A stretch of DNA of 64,000 nt from Devosia ginsengisoli (lineage in GTDB: Bacteria > Pseudomonadota > Alphaproteobacteria > Rhizobiales > Devosiaceae). The first letter of the stretch is position 1, and each line of letters opens with the position of its first letter. The stretch spans positions 186,001-250,000 of the forward strand of contig NZ_JANQAJ010000013.1 in assembly GCF_024707105.1 (NCBI RefSeq), given 5' to 3'. The notes under the pieces were generated by a model, which worked only from the letters and a program-made list of their open reading frames with translations, did not search any database and was not told where the DNA came from. Made by a program: the position numbers and the translations under genes. Shown piece by piece: positions 27,494-36,904 of the stretch.

Positions 27494-27957
27494 CCGCAGC
27501 CGCACGCCTCGCCGCCCTCGACAGCCTGCCGGCGGACGAACTCTGCCGCTTGGCCGAAAGCGCCCTGTCGGCACTGGTCGACGTGATGAACCAGGAAACC
27601 ACCCTGCTCCGCGCCGGCCATATGCGGCAGGCCAATGCCCTGACGCCCGAAAAGACCCGGCTGGCGCAGGACTATGTGGGCTTTGCCCGCTCGGTGCAGC
27701 GCCAGAGCCTGCGGCTGAGCACCGAAGCGCCCGCTGCCGTCGAACGGCTGCGGCTGGGCCATGAAAGCCTGGCCACCCAAATGGCCGAGAACCTGCGCGT
27801 GCTGGCCACGGCGCGCATGGTCACCGAAGACCTGCTGACCGACGTCGCCAAAATCGTCGGGCAACAGAACAAGGCAAAGACCTATGGACGCGGCGGCGCG
27901 ATCACAGCAGATGCGACAACATCGGCACGCGGCATCGCAATCAACCGCGCCCTTTGA
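27490..27957 (+). CDS. FlgN-like flagellar export chaperone
   Basis: 155 aa helical protein directly downstream of the rod-binding gene in the flgI operon. Confidence 0.6.
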   Translation: MTAAARLAALDSLPADELCRLAESALSALVDVMNQETTLLRAGHMRQANALTPEKTRLAQDYVGFARSVQRQSLRLSTEAPAAVERLRLGHESLATQMAENLRVLATARMVTEDLLTDVAKIVGQQNKAKTYGRGGAITADATTSARGIAINRAL

Positions 27958-28040
27958 CTTGGACTCAATTTTAACCAACTACGACGGATTGAAGTAACCG
28001 ACCCGCAATTGCGGTGTATATACGATGACGACTGGCATTC

Positions 28041-28400
28041 GTGTATGCACTGGACAGCGTCATGATCACTGCAGTTGCGGCAGATCCAATCATCAGTAGC
28101 GGCGGCCTCGCTGGCTACCGGCAGCGCCCCACCACCGGGGAACGCAGCCTGCTGCCTGACAGCCCGCCGCCAGCGCCGAAGAATTCCGGTGCGAGCGACA
28201 ATGGCGCCTTTCCCCAGCAGGATGCGCAGGCCGAGCCTTCGCCCGAGCCGCGCCCGGATGCCGGCTCCATGTTCGCCGCTGCCGTGATCGCGGGCGCCTT
28301 GCCGCCCGTGCCGACCACGATGGAAGAGCTGATCATGCGCATCGGTTCGATCCCGATCCCGCCGGAATCCCAGGCCAGGCTCAAGGATCTCCTCGCCTAG
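28041..28400 (+). CDS. Hypothetical protein in flagellar locus
   Basis: 119 aa open frame with Pro-rich middle, followed by a strong terminator. Confidence 0.5.
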   Translation: MYALDSVMITAVAADPIISSGGLAGYRQRPTTGERSLLPDSPPPAPKNSGASDNGAFPQQDAQAEPSPEPRPDAGSMFAAAVIAGALPPVPTTMEELIMRIGSIPIPPESQARLKDLLA

Positions 28401-28442
28401 GTTAATACAGCATCACCAGCCATTGTGCTGCATATGGTCACG

Positions 28443-28468
28443 AGCCCCGGATTTCCGGGGCTTTTTTC
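28443..28468 (+). terminator. Rho-independent terminator
   Basis: agccccggatttccggggcttttttc. Confidence 0.9.
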
Positions 28469-28519
28469 TTCGCGCCAATACAGCATCACGCGCAATTTGC
28501 CTAAATATTCGTCACCCGC

Positions 28520-28534
28520 TTAATGCTTCTTTAG
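28520..28534. promoter_or_regulatory. CtrA-like box TTAA-N7-TTAG upstream of flagellin 1
   Basis: ttaatgcttctttag, about 77 bp before the flagellin ATG. Confidence 0.5.
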
Positions 28535-28610
28535 AGGCTGCCGGATGAGGATCGGCTTGCCTCAGGAGAGGCGTGTTAGTTTGCGTAATCCTAGAAAAGG
28601 ACTTAGTAGC

Positions 28611-30074
28611 ATGGGTGATATCTCCCTCTCGAAAGCCGTTCGCTCGAACCTGCTTTCCCTCCAGAACACCGCCAACCTGATGGCCCAGACGCAGGAGCGT
28701 CTCGCTACCGGTAACAAGGTGAACTCGGCTCTCGACAACCCCACCAACTTCTTCACTGCTGCCGGCCTCAACAGCCGCGCCGGCGACCTGAACCAGCTGA
28801 TGGACTCGATGGCTAACGGCATCCAGACCCTGAAAGCCGCCGATAATGGCCTGACCTCGATCACCAAGACCCTGGAATCCATGCAGTCGACGCTGCGCCA
28901 GGCCCGTCAGGACAAGTCGTTCCAGACCTCGTCCTACACCATTGCTCTGGGTGACACCCCGGCCGGCACGGAAGTCATGTCGTTCAGCGGCGGCGCGATC
29001 GGCGAAACAGCGCTCGACCTGAATCTCACCAAGACCATCAATGTGGCCGATGCCGCTTCGACCACGAGTACGGTCGACAGCCTGACCCGCGACAGCACGC
29101 TTGACGACGCCGGCTTCACCGCCGCCGGCACCTTCACTGTCAGCAATGGCACCCAGACCGCCACCTTCACCATCGCCGATGAAGAAGTTGACACCGTGGG
29201 CGCCCTTATCGACGCAGTCAACGGAACCGCGGGCCTGAACATCACGGCCAGCCTCACCGAAGACGGCGAAATCGCCTTTACGGCTGCCAACAACACCACG
29301 GGCATCACCATCGGCGGCACCGCCACCGGCGGCATTACCGGCGTGACCACCCAGGCAGTGCCGACCCCAGTGGACGGTTTTGTTGCCAAGACCGTCGATG
29401 AACTCGTGAAAGAGGTCAACGACAAGGCCGGCCCGTTTGCGGGGAATATCCGTGCGTCCAACGACAACGGCAAGCTCCGCATCGAGAACCTGTCGACCCA
29501 GGATCTGGACGTTGCGACGCCGACCGGCGTGACCGGTGAGACTACCATTACCGGCAACACCGTCCGTGCCGACCTGGCCAGCCAGTATAACGAACTGCGT
29601 GATCAGCTCGACAAGCTGGCTGACGATGCCTCGTTCAACGGTATCAACCTGCTGCGCGGCGACAAGCTGACCATCACCTTCAACGAGACCGGTACCTCGT
29701 CGATCGACATCAACACCAAGGGCGAAGAGGCCATCAACTCGGCCAACCTCGGTGTCGAGACCTGGATGGAAGCATCGACCCTGGACAGCGACAGCAACAT
29801 CGACGCCGAACTGGCCAAGCTGAAGCTCGCTCTCAACGATGTCCGTTCGCAGTCGTCGGCTTTCGGCTCGAACCTGTCGATCGTGCAGAACCGTCAGGAC
29901 TTCACCAAGAACATGATCAATACGCTGCAGACCGGCGCCGCCAATCTGACGCTGGCTGACATGAACGAGGAAGCCGCCAACCTGCTGGCCCTGCAGACCC
30001 GCCAGTCGCTGTCGAGCTCCTCGCTCTCGCTGGCTTCGCAGGCCGACCAGTCGGTCCTCCAGCTGATCCGTTAA
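28611..30074 (+). CDS. Flagellin (copy 1)
   Basis: MGDISLSKAVRSNLLSLQNTANLMAQTQERLATGNKVNSALDNPTNFFTAAGLNSRAGDL; C-terminal LALQTRQSLSSSSLSLASQADQSVLQLIR. Confidence 0.97.
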   Translation: MGDISLSKAVRSNLLSLQNTANLMAQTQERLATGNKVNSALDNPTNFFTAAGLNSRAGDLNQLMDSMANGIQTLKAADNGLTSITKTLESMQSTLRQARQDKSFQTSSYTIALGDTPAGTEVMSFSGGAIGETALDLNLTKTINVADAASTTSTVDSLTRDSTLDDAGFTAAGTFTVSNGTQTATFTIADEEVDTVGALIDAVNGTAGLNITASLTEDGEIAFTAANNTTGITIGGTATGGITGVTTQAVPTPVDGFVAKTVDELVKEVNDKAGPFAGNIRASNDNGKLRIENLSTQDLDVATPTGVTGETTITGNTVRADLASQYNELRDQLDKLADDASFNGINLLRGDKLTITFNETGTSSIDINTKGEEAINSANLGVETWMEASTLDSDSNIDAELAKLKLALNDVRSQSSAFGSNLSIVQNRQDFTKNMINTLQTGAANLTLADMNEEAANLLALQTRQSLSSSSLSLASQADQSVLQLIR

Positions 30075-30097
30075 TCGGTTCTTCTCATCGCAATTGG

Positions 30098-30125
30098 AAA
30101 GGCGGGCTCCGGCCCGCCTTTTTTC
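30098..30125 (+). terminator. Rho-independent terminator after flagellin 1
   Basis: aaaggcgggctccggcccgccttttttc. Confidence 0.92.
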
Positions 30126-30201
30126 GTTTGTGCCCCCCTCTTTGCGAGGCGCGGCACAAGCCGGCGCCGCAACATGGTTACCATCATGCCAACAAGCATG
30201 G

Positions 30202-30216
30202 TTAACGCCACATTAG
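30202..30216. promoter_or_regulatory. CtrA-like box TTAA-N7-TTAG upstream of flagellin 2
   Basis: ttaacgccacattag, about 78 bp before the flagellin ATG. Confidence 0.5.
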
Positions 30217-30293
30217 GATTCTGTGCGCTAAAAGTGATGCAACCTCAAGGAGAGGCATGAGCCGACGATCGGCGCCGTAGTGAAGGAAGCACA

Positions 30294-32070
30294 ATGTCCG
30301 ATATCTCTCTCTCGAAAGCCGTTCGGTCGAACCTGCTTTCGCTGCAGAACACCGCCACCATGATGGCCAGGACACAGGAACGCCTGTCCACCGGCAACAA
30401 GGTGAACTCGGCTCTCGACAATCCGACCAATTTCTTCACGGCCTCCTCGCTCAATGCCCGCGCCGGCGACCTGAACTCGCTGATGGACTCCATGGCCAAC
30501 GGCATCCAGACGCTCGAAGCGGCGGATAACGGCCTGACCTCGATCACCAAGACGCTGGAATCGATGCAGTCCACCCTGCGCCAGGCGCGGCAGGACAAGA
30601 GCTTCCAGACCGATTCCTTCTCGCTCGACCCTGAAAACATCGGCGTGGGCCTGGCTCGTACGCTCGACTTCACCAACGGGGCCTTCGAGACCCCCGGCAG
30701 CATCAACCTGCACAAGAATGTCATCGTGGGGCAGAACGGCTTCGTCAATGGCGGCACGGCCGGCAAGGCCGGTACGCTGGAGATCGAAACCCCCAGCCTC
30801 AATGGCGGCACGGCCATCACCGTGGCCTTCACCGCCGCCGATACGGTCGAGACCTTCGCGGCCAAGATCAATGCCCACATCTCCACCCTGAGCGATGGCG
30901 GCGGCGTGACAGCCCGCGCGGTGAACGGTCAGCTCGAAATTGCCAGCGCCAAGGCGGAACCCGTCACACTGGCCGGCACGGAACTCGAATATGTCGGCCT
31001 CGGCGGCGCGGACGAAGCAGCCACCCCGGCAACCCGCAATGGCTCTGCAGCCGTGGCGGCCGGCGCCATCGGCGCCTTCTCCTTCACCATCAACGGACTG
31101 ACAGTCAATGTCGGTGCCGTCAACAACGTCGCGGCGACGGACAATGCCGACGCCATCGTCGATTACATCAACAACTCCTCCGCCGCCCAGGCCGCAGGTG
31201 TGGTGGCCAGCAACAATGCCGGCGTCATCGAGCTCGAAAATGCTGATGGCAAGAACTTCACGGTGAACGGCACCGGCCTCACCACGCTCAATATCGCGGC
31301 CGGCGCCACGACGGATGGTATTCCAGCCTCCGGCACGGCCGTCCCGACAGTCCAGGCCTTTGCGGTCAAGACCGTGGATGAGCTGGTGCGCGAGATCAAC
31401 CGAGACCTCCGAGCTCAAGACCAAGATCCGCGCCAGCAACGACAATGGCAAGCTGCGCATCGAGAACCTGTCCACCCAGGAACTCGATATCGCCGGCGTC
31501 ACCTCCTCGGGTATCGTCGATGGCACCTCGTTCGGTGCAGCCAAGATTGACGGAAACTCCGTGCGTGGGGACCTCGCCGAGCAGTTCAACGAGTTGCGCG
31601 ACCAGCTCGACAAGCTGGCCGACGACGCCTCGTTCAACGGTATCAACCTGCTGCGCGGCGACAACCTCAAGATCACCTTCAACGAAAACGGCACGTCTTC
31701 GATCGACATCCAGACCAAGAATGGCGATGCTTTGAGCGCCGCCAATCTCGGCCTGTACGACCTGATCGCGAAGAATCTCGATGCGGATGCCGACATCGAC
31801 ACCCTGCTCGGCGAAGTGAAGATGGCCCTGGCCAACGTGCGCTCCCAGGCCTCGTCCTTCGGCTACAATCTGTCGATCGTGCAGAACCGCCAGAACTTCA
31901 CCAAGGAAATGGTCAACACGCTGCAGACCGGCGCCGCCAACCTGACGCTGGCCGACATGAATGAGGAAGCCGCCAACCTGCTGGCCCTGCAGACCCGCCA
32001 GTCGCTCAGCTCCTCCTCGCTGTCGCTGGCTTCGCAGGCCGATCAGTCGGTTCTCCAGCTTCTCCAGTAA
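30294..32070 (+). CDS. Flagellin (copy 2; frame broken by one base)
   Basis: N-terminal flagellin in ORF 30294..31550 and C-terminal flagellin in ORF 31315..32070; AVKTVDELVREIN joins ETSELKTKIRASNDNGKLRIENLSTQELDI when one C near 31400 is removed. Confidence 0.94.
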
Positions 32071-32095
32071 ACGCTCCGTTCAGGACGATCATCGC

Positions 32096-32129
32096 ATCAA
32101 GGCGGGCCTCGGCCCGCCTTGATTGTTTT
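32096..32129 (+). terminator. Rho-independent terminator after flagellin 2
   Basis: atcaaggcgggcctcggcccgccttgattgtttt. Confidence 0.88.
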
Positions 32130-32187
32130 CGCCATGATCGCAAGCTAGACCTGACGGTGACATATTCGAGTCGCGGAGGCTGGTTGA

Positions 32188-32583
32188 ATGGCGCTCAAGG
32201 TGGAGCTCAAGCCGGGCGAAAAGCTGCTGGTGGGCAACTGCATCATCACCAATTCCGATCAGCGGACGCGCCTGTTCATCGATGGCCGCGCGCCGATCCT
32301 GCGGGAAAAGGACATCCTGACCGCCGAAACGGCCAATACCCCGGCCAAGCGCATCTATCTAGCGGTGCAGTTGATGTATATCGGGGATGATATCGGGCTG
32401 ACGCGGGACCAATATTTTTCGCTGGTCAACGAGTTCCTCGAAGCCGTCCCGTCATCCACAGAAATAGTAAACCAAATCAACAACGAGATATTAACCGGGC
32501 AACTGTACAAGGCTCTGAAGGCTGCTCAACGCCTCATCGAGTACGAACAGGATCTCTTTTCCAATGCATCAACAGGGCGCTAG
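32188..32583 (+). CDS. flbT: Flagellar biosynthesis repressor FlbT
   Basis: MALKVELKPGEKLLVGNCIITNSDQRTRLFIDGRAPILREKDIL; adjacent to flaF. Confidence 0.95.
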   Translation: MALKVELKPGEKLLVGNCIITNSDQRTRLFIDGRAPILREKDILTAETANTPAKRIYLAVQLMYIGDDIGLTRDQYFSLVNEFLEAVPSSTEIVNQINNEILTGQLYKALKAAQRLIEYEQDLFSNASTGR

Positions 32584-32935
32584 TGCGTACCAGCAGACCG
32601 CCAAGGTCGTCGAATCGTCCCGCGAGCGCGAATCCGCGCTGCTGATGAAGGCGGCGGCCGGCCTGCAGAAGATCAAGGATGAGTGGCCCGACAGCTACGA
32701 CAGCCTGAAGCCCGCCCTGACGTTCAATCGCAAGCTGTGGACCATTTTCATGGCCTCGGTGACCAAGGACGACAGCCCCCTGCCCCATGATGTGCGCCAG
32801 AATATCGCCAATCTGGGCATGTTCATCATGAACCAGACCCGCGACATCCTGCTCGACGTCAATCCCCAGCCCCAGCAGCTCGACGTGCTGGTGCGGCTCA
32901 ACCGCCAGATCGCCGCCGGCCTGCGCGGCATGTAA
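32564..32935 (+). CDS. flaF: Flagellar biosynthesis regulator FlaF
   Basis: AYQQTAKVVESSRERESALLMKAAAGLQ ... ALTFNRKLWTIFMASVTKDDSPLPHDVRQNIANLGMF. Confidence 0.95.
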   Translation: MHQQGASAYQQTAKVVESSRERESALLMKAAAGLQKIKDEWPDSYDSLKPALTFNRKLWTIFMASVTKDDSPLPHDVRQNIANLGMFIMNQTRDILLDVNPQPQQLDVLVRLNRQIAAGLRGM

Positions 32936-32953
32936 TTCGGCATCAATGCCTGC

Positions 32954-32984
32954 AAAAAAGCCCCTCGCAGTGCGAGGGGCTTTT
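32954..32984 (+). terminator. Rho-independent terminator after flaF
   Basis: aaaaaagcccctcgcagtgcgaggggctttt. Confidence 0.9.
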
Positions 32985-33006
32985 GCATTTTGGCGGGATG
33001 GTTCGG

Positions 33007-34960
33007 CTAGATGAAGTTCACCAGGCTGAGCTTGCTGACCATCGAGGTCGTCTGGTAGCTCGCCTGCAGGCGCGTCTGCAGCGCCAGGATTTCCATGGCC
33101 ACATCTTCCTTGCTCACCGTTTCGATATCGCTGAGCAGGTTGTCAAGCTGGGCCTTGTAATTGGTGTGGCGCTCGGCCGAATTATTGTTGGCAATCTGCG
33201 CCACGGCCAGTTCCATCGTCAGGATTTCGATGGAGCCACGTTCCGAATTGTGTGACTCCGACATTTCCGATTGCTGGCGCAACGCCATGGCATCGAAACG
33301 GGCCAGCGCATTCGGATCGCCGTCCGGATAGGTCTCGACCGACATGGCACCGAGCGTGCGGATCATACGCAGAAAACCGGATTCATTGGCTTCAAGACCG
33401 TAGGCGACCCGACTGGAATCATCGACCTGGGCGGTCACGCTCTGACGCGGATTGCCTTCGGCAAGCATGGCGGTCTGCGTCAGGGCCAGTTCCAGGCCCT
33501 TGGCGAAGTTTGCCGCATTTTCGTCGGCGCTGCCGCCAATGCTGAACTGGCCGGCCATGGCCTTGCCGGTCACCGCGGTCAGTTGAACCGTGCGCGTCGT
33601 GCCATCGGGCTCCCGAAGGGTGACGCTGACCACTTCATTGGGCGTCAGCGTGGCCGAGAAAGCGACATTGACGCTGCTGGGATCGGCGCCGGTATAGGTG
33701 GTGTCGATATTGGCCGTGTCGGCCGAGACGCCGATGATCTGGAAACCATGCGCCGCCGAAACCGGCGACTTTTCCTGCAGGGTCACGACGCCGCCCGCCG
33801 TATCGATGCCCAGCCGCCCCAGCCCTTCGGCCGCGACGGCCGGTGACTGGCCGCGATACCATAGCACGGTATCGGCATCGGTGGCCACCTTGAGCGCCGT
33901 CGCGGTCGCCGGATCGCCATCGACGCGCAGGGCCGGCTCGCCCGGACCATTGAAGAACATTTCCGCCGCCGCGAAGGTGGACGCTGCTTCCAGATCGGAC
34001 CCCGCCGCCGCCTCGAGACTCGTCTGCAAGGCAGCTTGGAAGTTGGTCGCGGTAACGGCCGGATCGGCGGGAACAGCGGGGGCCGACAGTGCCGGGATCG
34101 ACCACGAACTGGCCGGGACCGGCAGGTCCGTCCTCGGGTGCGATCGCCGTCAGCGTGATCTGGGTATCGCGACCATCGGGCAGTTGCAGCCCCAGAGTAA
34201 TGGTCTGGCCGGGCAACATCTGCGCGGCGGGCGGCGCTTCGAAGGTGATGGTATTGGTATTGCCCGGCTGCGGCACGGCGGCCGGTGACGGCGCCACGCT
34301 ACCGACATTGACGGAGGCCAGCGGGGCGGTGCTGGTCACGCGCAGCAGCTTGAAGCCGAACGGGTGAATACCATCCTCGGTCAGGCTGACGGAATTGGGG
34401 GTCGGCTGATCCAGCACCAGGCGCCCGAGGCCATCGGCGCCGGCATCGGCGGCCTTGCGCTCGCCCACCACGGTCTTGAAGCCATCCTTGCCGCCGATGC
34501 CTTCGAGCAGGCTGTTGGTATCGGGCAGCGGGGCGCTGTCGGTATTGGCGCCGCCGAACAGATAGCGGCCTGCGACATCGGCATTGAGCAGGGTCACCAG
34601 CTCGTCGAACCGCGCCTTGGACAGGCCTGGCAGGGTAGCCATATTGATATTGTTGGTGCCGTATTGCCCCTGCACCGCCGAATTGCGCGTTTCCGCTTCC
34701 ATGGCATCGAGGCGCGTCATGGTCTTGTCGAGGAAGCTCAGCCGCAGGTTGACCGTGTCGATATTGGCCGAGAAGCCCTCGATCTTGCTCAGACGCGCCC
34801 GCACCGACAGCGACATGGGCAGGTCGCGCCCCATTTCGGAGAGCTTGGAGGCTTTCTCGCCGGTACCCAACTGCATCTGCAGCGTGGCAAAGCGATCCTG
34901 CATCTTCGAGATGACGCCGAATCCGGTCTGCAGCGGAAACATCGACTTGTTGACGATCAT
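33007..34960 (-). CDS. flgL: Flagellar hook-associated protein FlgL (frame broken by one base)
   Basis: N-terminal half in ORF 33635..34960, C-terminal half in ORF 33007..34029; FVVDPGTVGP joins PAVPADPAVTATNFQAALQTSLEAA with one extra base at G5 run 34078-34082. Confidence 0.85.
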
Positions 34961-34998
34961 CCTACTCTACTCCTTCACGACCGCGCCCAAGGACCAAC

Positions 34999-36837
34999 TC
35001 ACGTGGCCGCCAGCAGCGCGTCGAGCAGTTCCTTGACCACCGACACCACACGCGCATTGGCGGCATAGGCATTCTGCAATTCCATGAGGCGTGCCATTTC
35101 CTCGTCGACATTGACGCCGTAGTCGGATTCCATCTGGTCCACGATGGTATCCAGCGTCAGTTGCCGGTCGGCATTCCTGGTAATGGCGGCATTGGCGGTC
35201 GAACCCTGGAAACTGACCACCTGCGAGATCAGCTCGCTGAGATTGCCGCTGAGCTGGAAGCGGCCGGCATTGGCCACCGGATTGCCGCCGGATACGAACT
35301 GCATCTTGTTGAGCTGGTCGATCACATAATTGGCGCGGTCGGCATCGCCCAGCGTGCCCCCGACCTCGTGCTGCACCAGCAGGCGATTGTCCGCGATGAT
35401 GGCCGGATCGATGGAAATGCGCGCCGCAAAGCCCTGCTTCTGCGGCGGATCGGTATCGAGGTTGTTGGTGAAAGCCGAATTGCCCTGATCCACGAACAGG
35501 TTGAAGCCCAGCCCCGAGCCCTGCAATCCCGTCGAGCTCGAACGGGCGACGAGCGTGCGCACGTCGGTATTGCCCGCCGCACCATCGTCTAGGATACGAA
35601 GATTGTTCGTCCCGGTGCTGCTGATGTTCAGATTGGGCAGCTTGGCGTCGAGCGTCGCGGCAACGGCGGTTGCGCCGGCCGAGAAATCCACGCCAATGAC
35701 CCGCTGGCCGGAGGCGTCGATATAGTCCTGCGCCTGGCTGGTATTGACGATGCGGACCCGCTTTTCCACGCCGTTCTCGGCATAGGTGAGCAGCACATCG
35801 TTACCCGGCGCCAGGTTGGAAATATCGACATCCAGCCCTTCGGCGGTGCCATCGGTGGCGGCGACGCCATCGGTTCTGTTGGTCGAGAAAGCCATGGCCA
35901 GGCTGGCCGCGATCTCGTCGAGTTGCTCCTGCGCCTCGACCAGCGTCTTGTCGCGCAAGGCGACCAGACCGCCGAGTTCACCGCCCTGCAACACCCCCTG
36001 CGCCAGCAGGTCGATGGTGAGGCCTGACGGGGTCGTCAGCGTCATCTTGCCGACCGTACTCTTGGCCGGGTCCGGATCGAAGGTCGAGTTCGGCGACAGG
36101 GTACCGGCGCTCTCGAACTTGAAGCTCGAAACGCCATTGTCGAGCAGGCCGACGCCGGACCGCGTCATCAGCGCCACCGTGCCATCGGGACGGTAATCCG
36201 CCCGCACGTCGATCATCTCGGCGACAGAGGAAACCAGGCGGTCGCGCTGGTCGAGCAGCGCTGCGCGCGAGGAGTCCGTCATGCCCAGATCGAGCATGCG
36301 GTGGTTGACCTCGGCGAGCGAGTTCAGCATGCCGTTGAGGCTGTGGACGTTGGCGGCGATCTGCCCTTCGGTCTCCTGCCGCATCCCCTGGATGGTGGTG
36401 GACAGCCGGTTGAGCGTTTCCACCATGTTCTGCGCCGCAGCGACGGCATCGGCCCGCGCATTGTAGTCGTCGGGGCTGGTTGCGATGCCTTGCAGCGCGT
36501 TCTGCAGGTTGCCGAACACCGTATCGAGCGAGCCGGCCGTGCCGGGCTTGCCCATGAAGCCCTGCATGCGGTCGAGGAAGCTGGCCTGGATGCTCGAATT
36601 GGCGGAATCCGACACCTGGCGAGTGTAATAGGCCTGCAGGCTGGCATTGAAGGCGCGCTGCGTGCCCACGGAGCGCGCGTAGCTGCTGTCCTGCGAATTG
36701 TAGTCGACAATGTTGAGCGTCTGCCGGTGATAGCCGGGCGTACCGGCATTGGCGACGTTGCGGCTCAGGATGTCGAGCGAGTCCTGATTGACCCGCAGGC
36801 CGGACACGGCGTTGATAAGGGACGATGTCAGACCCAT
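34999..36837 (-). CDS. flgK: Flagellar hook-associated protein FlgK
   Basis: MGLTSSLINAVSGLRVNQDSLDILSRNVANAGTPGYHRQTLNIVDY; C-terminal EEMARLMELQNAYAANARVVSVVKELLDALL. Confidence 0.95.
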   Translation of the reverse strand: MGLTSSLINAVSGLRVNQDSLDILSRNVANAGTPGYHRQTLNIVDYNSQDSSYARSVGTQRAFNASLQAYYTRQVSDSANSSIQASFLDRMQGFMGKPGTAGSLDTVFGNLQNALQGIATSPDDYNARADAVAAAQNMVETLNRLSTTIQGMRQETEGQIAANVHSLNGMLNSLAEVNHRMLDLGMTDSSRAALLDQRDRLVSSVAEMIDVRADYRPDGTVALMTRSGVGLLDNGVSSFKFESAGTLSPNSTFDPDPAKSTVGKMTLTTPSGLTIDLLAQGVLQGGELGGLVALRDKTLVEAQEQLDEIAASLAMAFSTNRTDGVAATDGTAEGLDVDISNLAPGNDVLLTYAENGVEKRVRIVNTSQAQDYIDASGQRVIGVDFSAGATAVAATLDAKLPNLNISSTGTNNLRILDDGAAGNTDVRTLVARSSSTGLQGSGLGFNLFVDQGNSAFTNNLDTDPPQKQGFAARISIDPAIIADNRLLVQHEVGGTLGDADRANYVIDQLNKMQFVSGGNPVANAGRFQLSGNLSELISQVVSFQGSTANAAITRNADRQLTLDTIVDQMESDYGVNVDEEMARLMELQNAYAANARVVSVVKELLDALLAAT

Positions 36838-36904
36838 TCACGGGACTCCGCACTGAACAAGGCGGTTCGGGGCACCGGCCCCGAACCCTACTGCCGGACC
36901 CGCC

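Noticed and set aside
28033-28049. Sigma-54-like TGGCATTCGTGTATGCA upstream of the 119-aa ORF
   Set aside because: GG-to-GC spacing is one base too long, and sigma-54 promoters have strict spacing.
36864-36887. Hairpin ggttcggggcaccggccccgaacc between flgE and flgK as terminator
   Set aside because: Strong stem but no T-tract on either strand; may be an mRNA stability element, not called as terminator.
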